A DNA stretch of 64,000 nt from NCBI GenBank assembly GCA_031262485.1, contig JAISHO010000018.1:1-64000 (forward strand). The letters run 5' to 3'. This DNA comes from Propionibacteriaceae bacterium. Its GTDB lineage: Bacteria; Actinomycetota; Actinomycetes; Propionibacteriales; Propionibacteriaceae. The position numbers and the translations under genes are program-made. Under the pieces are notes generated by a model. That model made no database searches, had not been told where the DNA came from, and was given only the letters and a program-made list of their open reading frames with translations. Shown here piece after piece: positions 59,301 through 64,000 of this stretch. Numbering within the stretch: position 1 is the first letter of the stretch; each line of letters begins with the position of its first letter.

Positions 59301-62300
59301 CCGACCTGCTCCCCGCGCCGGTCATCCCCTCGCGGATCATCCCCCTGCCAGCCATTCCGCTGACCCGCTCCGGGAAGATCGACCGCGTCGCGCTGGCCCG
59401 TCTCGGCCGCACCATGGCCGCTAGCGATCCCCTGGCCGATCCGGTCGCTCCGCCGTCGCCCTTGGAGGCGCTCGTCGCCGAGGTGTTCACCGAGGTGTTG
59501 GGGGTCGCTCCCGTCGCAGGAGACGACGATTTCTTCCTCCTCGGCGGCCATTCCCTCACCGCCATGCAGGCCGTCAACCGGCTCGAGGCGAGGACGGGCA
59601 TCCGCCTCGATCTGCGCGTCTTCTTCAACGCCCCCACCCCGAGCGACATCGCCCGGGCCATCAGCGCCCGGATCGAAACCGCCGCGGCGGCAGCGACGGC
59701 GACCCCGGCCGGGGATCGGGAGGCGACGGAGCCTGTGGGATCGATCCCCTCCACCGGGGGAGCGGGCGATTATCCGATGAGCCCGGCCCAGCGGCGCCTG
59801 TTCACCATCGAAGCCTTCGGCGGCGCTGGAACGGCGTATTCGATGCCGGCCGTCGTCGCCCTCGACCCGGCGGCCGACCCGGTCGAGATCGAGGGGCTCG
59901 TCAATCGGCTCATCCGCCGCCACGAGGCCCTGCGCACGTCGTTCCACGACCTCGACGGCCATCTCGTCCAACGCGTCCACCCCGATCGTCCGATCCGGGT
60001 GGAGCTCTACCGGCTGGCCGAGGGCGAGCCGGTCGAGGGAGCGATGGAGCGGTTCGTCCGTCCCTTCGACCTCGCCGCCGACCCTCTCGTGCGCCTCGGC
60101 GTCGCGAGGGGGCCCCAGGGCTCCTACCTCCTGCTCGACCTGCACCACATCATCACCGACGCCACCTCGACGGCCGTCATCGTCGCCGAATTCGACGCCT
60201 TGCGCCGGGGCGAGGACCTTGAGCCTGTCGCCGTCCAAGCCAAGGATTGGGCGGCCTGGCTGGCTGAGCGCGACGACACGGCCGACCGCGACTATTGGAT
60301 CGACCGTTTCACCCCGGCGCCGGCGCCGCTCGATCTCGTGACCGACCGGCCGCGGCCGCCCGTCACCGATTTCGCCGGGGCGGTCGTGCGGATCCCCATC
60401 GACCGGGCGATCCGTGACGCCGTGGCCCGGTTGGCCCACGACCATGAGGCGACCGAGTTCATGGTGATCCTGGCCGCCCTCATGGTGGTGTTGTCGCGTC
60501 ACGGCAGAAGCGAGGACGTCGTCGTCGGGGCGCCGACCGCCGGTCGGGTCGACGCCGCAGTCGCTCGCACCGTCGGCCTCTTCGTCGAGACGGTCGCTGT
60601 GCGTCAATCGCTCGATTCGGCCCGCTCGTTCACCGATCTGCTCGAGCGGGTCCGCGGCGCTTGCCTCGACGCCTTCGCCCACCAACTGTTCCCCTTCGAC
60701 AGTCTCGTCGAAGCGTTGCCGATCACCCGGGATCCGGCCCGCAACCCGCTCTTCGACGTCATGTTCTCCCTCCAAAACGCCGAGGCCGCCTCCGACCGGC
60801 TCGAGGGGATCAGCGAGGGCGCCCAGGAGTACGACCCCGGCATCGCCCGCTTCGATCTGACGATCGATCTCACCCCCCTCGCCGATGAGGGGTATCGCTG
60901 TGAGGTCATCTACCGGACCGTCCTGTTCGACGCCGACAGCGTCGAGCGGATCATCCGTCACCTCGTCGCCCTCGTCGAGGACGCCGCGCATGACCCAACG
61001 CGCCCGATCGGCCAGTTGACGATGATCGACGACGGCGAGCGGGCCGCCCTCGCCCGATGGAACGAGACGGACGTTCCCTTCGACCGCGCCGAGACGTTGG
61101 CCGGGCTGCTCGAGAAGACGATCGCCCGCCTGCCTGATCACGTCGCTCTCGACGACGGTGTGGAACGGCTCACGTACGAGCAGTGGTGCCGGCGCGCCGC
61201 CCGCATCGCCCGGGTGCTGGTCGGCGCGGGGATCAAGCCGGGGGAGCGGGTCGGCATCGCCGTGCCGCACAGCGCCGCGTGGTATGTCGCCTGGCTCGGC
61301 GTCGTCCTCACCGGAGGAGCCTGGATCCCTCTCGACCCGGCCCATCCGGCGGCCAGGAACCGTCTCATCATCGACGACGCCGACCCTCGCGTCATCCTCG
61401 TCGCCGGATCGGCCAACGGGGTGACCACGGCGCCAGCGCCACGATCTGCTTCCGCAGCGGGCTCAGGGGTGGACTCCTGGGCCGTCGAGGCCGGGGCACG
61501 TCCTCGCGTCATCGATCTTGGCTGCGACGAGATCGTCCAGGCCGAACCGTGGGATCAGCCTTGTCCGGCTCAAGCCGACGACATCGCCTACCTCATCTAC
61601 ACCTCTGGCACGACGGGGCGGCCCAAGGGAGTCATGCTCGGCCACAGCGGGCTCGTCAACCTCGCCACCGTTCTCGCATCGACCGGTGGCGCCGGTCCGC
61701 AGTCGGTCGTGCTCGGCTACGCCAACCCGGTCTTCGACGGGTCGGTCTGGAACTGGCTCCAAGCCTTCTCCTGTGGGGCGACTCTGCGGATCGTTCCCCC
61801 CGATCTCGTCACCGACGTGACATGGCTCAACGCCCTCATCTCCAGCGGCGAGATCACCCATGCCACCTTGCCGCCGACGATCGCCTGCCGGTTGGAGAAA
61901 CCGCATCTGGACTGGATCTGTGAGGCTGGCTCGGAGGCTGCGCCGCTGACCTTCGACGGAGCGTTCACCAATGGCTACGGCCCGACCGAGACGACGGTGT
62001 GTTCGACCTTGTGGGACAAACCGGTCGGCGATCCGTTCCCCTCGCCGATCCCGATCGGGCGTCCCCGGGCCAACGCTCGGGTCCACATCGTCACCACTGA
62101 TCTGGCGCTCGCCGGAATCGGTGTCCCTGGGGAGATCTGTGTCAGCGGGGCCGGTCTGGCCTTCGGTTATCTCGGCCAGGAGGATCTCACCGCCGAGCGT
62201 TTCGTGGACAACCCCTTCGGCTCAGGCCGGCTCTACCGCACCGGGGATCTGGGACGGTGGCGCGAAGACGGCCAGATCGAGTTCCTCGGCCGGGTCGACA

Positions 62301-64000
62301 CCCAAGTCAAAATCCATGGGATGCGGATCGAGACGGCCGAGATCGAGGCGATCATCCGCCAGGTGGTGCGCGACGCCGTCGTCATCGCCCGGACGGTCGA
62401 GGGAGACGAGATCCTCCACGCCTACTACGTCACCGACGACCCGGACCCCGGCGTCGAGGCGATGCTGGCCCATCTCGAGGATCACCTGCCCCGAGCCATG
62501 ATCCCGGCCCGCTGGCTACGCCTCAACGCCATCCCGCTGACGACCTCGGGGAAAACCGATGTGGCCGCCTTGCCGCCGATCGCCGCGCCCCGCTCGCGCG
62601 CCACCGGCGAGCTCAGCGCCGCCGAGAAACGGGTGGCCGAGGCCTTCGCCGCCGGTTTGAACAGTGGCCCAGTCGGCGCCGACGACGACTTCTTCGCTCT
62701 GGGCGGCGATTCGATCTCGGCGATCCGCGTCGTCGCCGCCGCCCGTCGGGCCGGCTGGACGCTCGACGCCGCCACCCTCATGCGTCATCGCAGCCCGCGC
62801 GCTCTCGCCGCGCTGCTCGGCGACGCCCTCGTCTCCCCAAGAGCGACGGAAGACCCTGCCCTCTCGGGCGCTCCCGGCCCTGAGCCGGAATCGAGCGTCG
62901 AACCGGAGAAGCGATCCCGCCTGACGTTTGGCGGCGCACAACCGGGCGATGAGCCGACGGAGTTCCCGCCCACACCAGTGCAACGCCGTTTCCTCCAGGC
63001 GGGTTTGGCCGCCCCGCACCATCTCAATCAATCGGTCTTCTTGCGCTCGGCGCAGCGTTTCGACATCGCCCAGTTGGTGCGCGCCCTCGACGCGGTCGTC
63101 GCGCTCCACCCCGCGATCCGTATCGTCGTCGCCGAGGGGGGACTGCGTGTCCTACCGGTGGGGGAGGGTCCTCAGGTCGTCCTCGACGTCCACACCTGGG
63201 ATGGCTTCGATCCCACTCGGATCGAAGCCATCGACGAGGTGGCTCAGACCTCGTTCGACCTGGCGCACGGCCCGCTTCTGACCGCCGTGCTCCACCGCTT
63301 GCCCGAGGCGGACCATCTCCTCCTCGTCGCCCACCATCTCGCCATCGACGCCGTCTCCTGGCCCATCCTCACCGGCGATCTGCTGCGCGCCTACGAGGGC
63401 CGCGCTCTGCTTCCGGCGACGATCTCGCCGGCCCAGTGGAACACGACCCTGGCCCAGCGCGCGGCGGCCGGGGAATTCGACGATCAAGCGACCTATTGGC
63501 GTGACATCGTCGCGAAGGCGGTCTCGGCGCCGTCACCGTTCACGAGGGAAACCACCGCCGCAGCCTCACCCGGGGCATCGCCGGATCTCTCTTCGAGCGG
63601 AGAGCGGAACGAGCCATCGCACCGCCGGATCGACGCCGATCTGACCGATCGTCTCTTGACCGATCTTCCACGCCGGCTCGACGTCGAAGCGGTCGACATC
63701 GTCCACGCCCTCGTCGCCGCCACCGTGGGCCGCCTCACCGGTGGCGATGCCGTCGCCTTCGAACTCGAGGGCCACGGGCGCGCGGGAGACGGCCTCGATC
63801 GCTCGATCGGCTGGTTCACCGTCGCCTTCCCCTTCGTCGTCCCCCTCGCCGATTCGCCCGGCGACCTCGTCGCCGCCGCCCGCCGGGAACGCCTCCGTGT
63901 CCCCGACGGCGGGCTGGCTTACGGCTATCTCGCCTCCGAGGAGCGATCCCGCCTTCAGGCCTGCCATCCCAGCCTGGGAGTCAACTACCTCGGTCGGATC
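56369..64000 (+). CDS. Nonribosomal peptide synthetase NRPS3, partial (C-A-T-C-A-T-E...)
   Basis: An open frame of 2544 codons with no stop before the window ends. The ATG at 56369 overlaps the NRPS2 end by 14 nt, with GAGGAG 7 nt upstream. C1 begins [14 protein letters not shown] and has HHxxxDG at H170. A1 core YIIFTSGSTGRPKG near 665 with D721. Carrier S1062. C2 has HHIITDA (H1259), Gly replaced by Ala. A2 core near 1744 with D1790. Carrier S2115 in LGGDSI. Then an epimerization domain: TPVQRRFLQAGL, HHxxxDA-VSW (H2322), EGHGR (2467-2471), GWFT (2481-2484) and NYLG (2539-2542). Pockets by eye: A1 D-I-T-Q-M-G-V-V-W-K, not recognised; A2 D-G-W-T-C-A-G-V-C-K, close to Phe-type codes, so a D-aromatic residue is likely. 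Confidence 0.93.
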   Translation, partial: MISSEFSSPAGQDRGSAGSAQGRPADPGAPSKIAAVFDLTPMQAGMLYDLVTTPRKGMYQLNQVVRLTGAIDEDLIERSFQRLVDRHEAARTVIVHQGLPAPKQVVMVKRRAAFSVTDLRASTGQGSDEVFRALCAEEIDRPFNLERDSLLRLRLVRLGDDEAALIWTAHHLVIDGWSFGKLLTDYGLIYRALAEGGEELPEPPSVTMRDYVSWLKSQGTTTSHDYWADLLDGTMEPPALLPACAPGGPGKIRRRVDPAVWGRATAQATRIGATAAALIETAWALTLARHTGGDDIVIGHIVSGRESGLPGIETMIGSLTNTVPLRVTLVDGDTVAGLVARVSAQAIASSRHSWYSLPEILRLSGCGSALMPSMVAIENHLTDFDQSADALPGLTSRIEAPTSFLTNDLTLMVVPAADGTETIDLDLLYDPSLYSGDDAARWLDRLVVALAVFADDPDHPVATLDLLDEAERETIRRHFNDTGVAWNETSTVVDLIEATTAADPTAIALIAGGVAYTRGEILAAAEQVAARLAAHGAGPGETVGLAAVRGVELVVGLLGILCSGSAYVPLDPAYPRARLDEIIADCAPKALVTAGMEADWACQDWGIPLVDLTGATRRDASGQGLRLAILDEESAADTGEAPIDQDTVTAATAPIRRPAPGDAAYIIFTSGSTGRPKGVVVEHRNLVNYCSTPQIRAALGVDDVDDAGETRLVSVTNYSFDIFGTESWAALALGVPVILASEREIEDPAAFARLVASQEATCLQTTPSMMTHLLSGSDQTWLGRMRTFMIGGEAMPEALVRRLQESSSARVTNVYGPTETTVWSTGREITDPQRIDVGRPFSNQRVHILSGTTQLGIGMPGELCIAGAGVSRGYLHCPELTAERFIDDPNGLGRLYRTGDRARWLPDGTIDVLGRFDDQVKIRGRRIELGEIEAALLACPAVREAVAVVDGQGDAALLDAYCVLEEPIAPGDLRARLADLLPAPVIPSRIIPLPAIPLTRSGKIDRVALARLGRTMAASDPLADPVAPPSPLEALVAEVFTEVLGVAPVAGDDDFFLLGGHSLTAMQAVNRLEARTGIRLDLRVFFNAPTPSDIARAISARIETAAAAATATPAGDREATEPVGSIPSTGGAGDYPMSPAQRRLFTIEAFGGAGTAYSMPAVVALDPAADPVEIEGLVNRLIRRHEALRTSFHDLDGHLVQRVHPDRPIRVELYRLAEGEPVEGAMERFVRPFDLAADPLVRLGVARGPQGSYLLLDLHHIITDATSTAVIVAEFDALRRGEDLEPVAVQAKDWAAWLAERDDTADRDYWIDRFTPAPAPLDLVTDRPRPPVTDFAGAVVRIPIDRAIRDAVARLAHDHEATEFMVILAALMVVLSRHGRSEDVVVGAPTAGRVDAAVARTVGLFVETVAVRQSLDSARSFTDLLERVRGACLDAFAHQLFPFDSLVEALPITRDPARNPLFDVMFSLQNAEAASDRLEGISEGAQEYDPGIARFDLTIDLTPLADEGYRCEVIYRTVLFDADSVERIIRHLVALVEDAAHDPTRPIGQLTMIDDGERAALARWNETDVPFDRAETLAGLLEKTIARLPDHVALDDGVERLTYEQWCRRAARIARVLVGAGIKPGERVGIAVPHSAAWYVAWLGVVLTGGAWIPLDPAHPAARNRLIIDDADPRVILVAGSANGVTTAPAPRSASAAGSGVDSWAVEAGARPRVIDLGCDEIVQAEPWDQPCPAQADDIAYLIYTSGTTGRPKGVMLGHSGLVNLATVLASTGGAGPQSVVLGYANPVFDGSVWNWLQAFSCGATLRIVPPDLVTDVTWLNALISSGEITHATLPPTIACRLEKPHLDWICEAGSEAAPLTFDGAFTNGYGPTETTVCSTLWDKPVGDPFPSPIPIGRPRANARVHIVTTDLALAGIGVPGEICVSGAGLAFGYLGQEDLTAERFVDNPFGSGRLYRTGDLGRWREDGQIEFLGRVDTQVKIHGMRIETAEIEAIIRQVVRDAVVIARTVEGDEILHAYYVTDDPDPGVEAMLAHLEDHLPRAMIPARWLRLNAIPLTTSGKTDVAALPPIAAPRSRATGELSAAEKRVAEAFAAGLNSGPVGADDDFFALGGDSISAIRVVAAARRAGWTLDAATLMRHRSPRALAALLGDALVSPRATEDPALSGAPGPEPESSVEPEKRSRLTFGGAQPGDEPTEFPPTPVQRRFLQAGLAAPHHLNQSVFLRSAQRFDIAQLVRALDAVVALHPAIRIVVAEGGLRVLPVGEGPQVVLDVHTWDGFDPTRIEAIDEVAQTSFDLAHGPLLTAVLHRLPEADHLLLVAHHLAIDAVSWPILTGDLLRAYEGRALLPATISPAQWNTTLAQRAAAGEFDDQATYWRDIVAKAVSAPSPFTRETTAAASPGASPDLSSSGERNEPSHRRIDADLTDRLLTDLPRRLDVEAVDIVHALVAATVGRLTGGDAVAFELEGHGRAGDGLDRSIGWFTVAFPFVVPLADSPGDLVAAARRERLRVPDGGLAYGYLASEERSRLQACHPSLGVNYLGRI

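Noticed and set aside
59297..61345. 682-codon minus-strand open frame across NRPS3
   Set aside because: Antisense shadow; the plus-strand frame holds all NRPS motifs.

Overview
The window is high-GC DNA (roughly two thirds G+C by eye) from an actinobacterium. The evidence is: the DUF3046-recA-recX-miaB-miaA-dapF-hflX order; an actinobacterial LexA box before recA; a block matching mycobacterial Rv3193c-Rv3196 (UPF0182, PDZ-Lon protease, DUF2342, ThiF-like protein); a mycobacterial-type ArgA; and GTG starts with frequent leaderless promoters. Family-level placement is not possible from the sequence alone. Gene order and the presence of a glutaminyl-tRNA synthetase would fit Propionibacteriales, but that is only a guess.

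Layout. 1-2.3 kb: a Fur/PerR/CatR-type repressor followed by a monofunctional catalase, with an inverted repeat over the repressor promoter. 2.4-11.1 kb: tRNA-Lys(CUU), phospholipid synthesis (pgsA), pncC/cinA, DUF3046, then the recA-recX and miaB-miaA-dapF-hflX run, mostly with overlapping stops and starts. 11-18 kb: ThiF-like protein, a 58-residue zinc ribbon (DUF5679), DUF2342 protein, PDZ-Lon protease and the UPF0182 membrane protein. 18-25 kb: glnS, a pair of M16 peptidases, recQ, argA. 25-37 kb: one tightly packed run hisI-lgt-gltB-gltD-dnaE-DUF2567, ended by a large hairpin. 37-40.7 kb: hisD-hisC-hisB-hisH. 40.7-42.1 kb: der on the minus strand.

42.3-64 kb is a nonribosomal peptide synthetase (NRPS) locus of three large genes in the same direction. 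The third has no stop and leaves the window. Visible domains are: NRPS1, C-A-T-C*; NRPS2, half-C-A*-T-C-A-T-C-A-T; NRPS3, C-A-T-C-A-T-E (the E domain is cut by the window end). There are six adenylation domains in all. The first A domain of NRPS2 lacks the aspartate that normally holds the alpha-amino group and sits behind only a half condensation domain, so it may load a non-amino-acid starter. The last visible A domain has a Phe-like pocket and is followed by an epimerase, which suggests a D-aromatic residue. NRPS1 ends in a degenerate condensation-like domain. No thioesterase, MbtH protein, transporter or tailoring enzyme is in view. A 438-bp spacer between NRPS1 and NRPS2 carries a promoter overlapped by an 18-bp palindrome, further hairpins and a possible small ORF. 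This locus is the strongest candidate for an undescribed system in the window. Its product cannot be named from what is visible.

No insertion sequence, prophage, CRISPR array or rRNA was seen.
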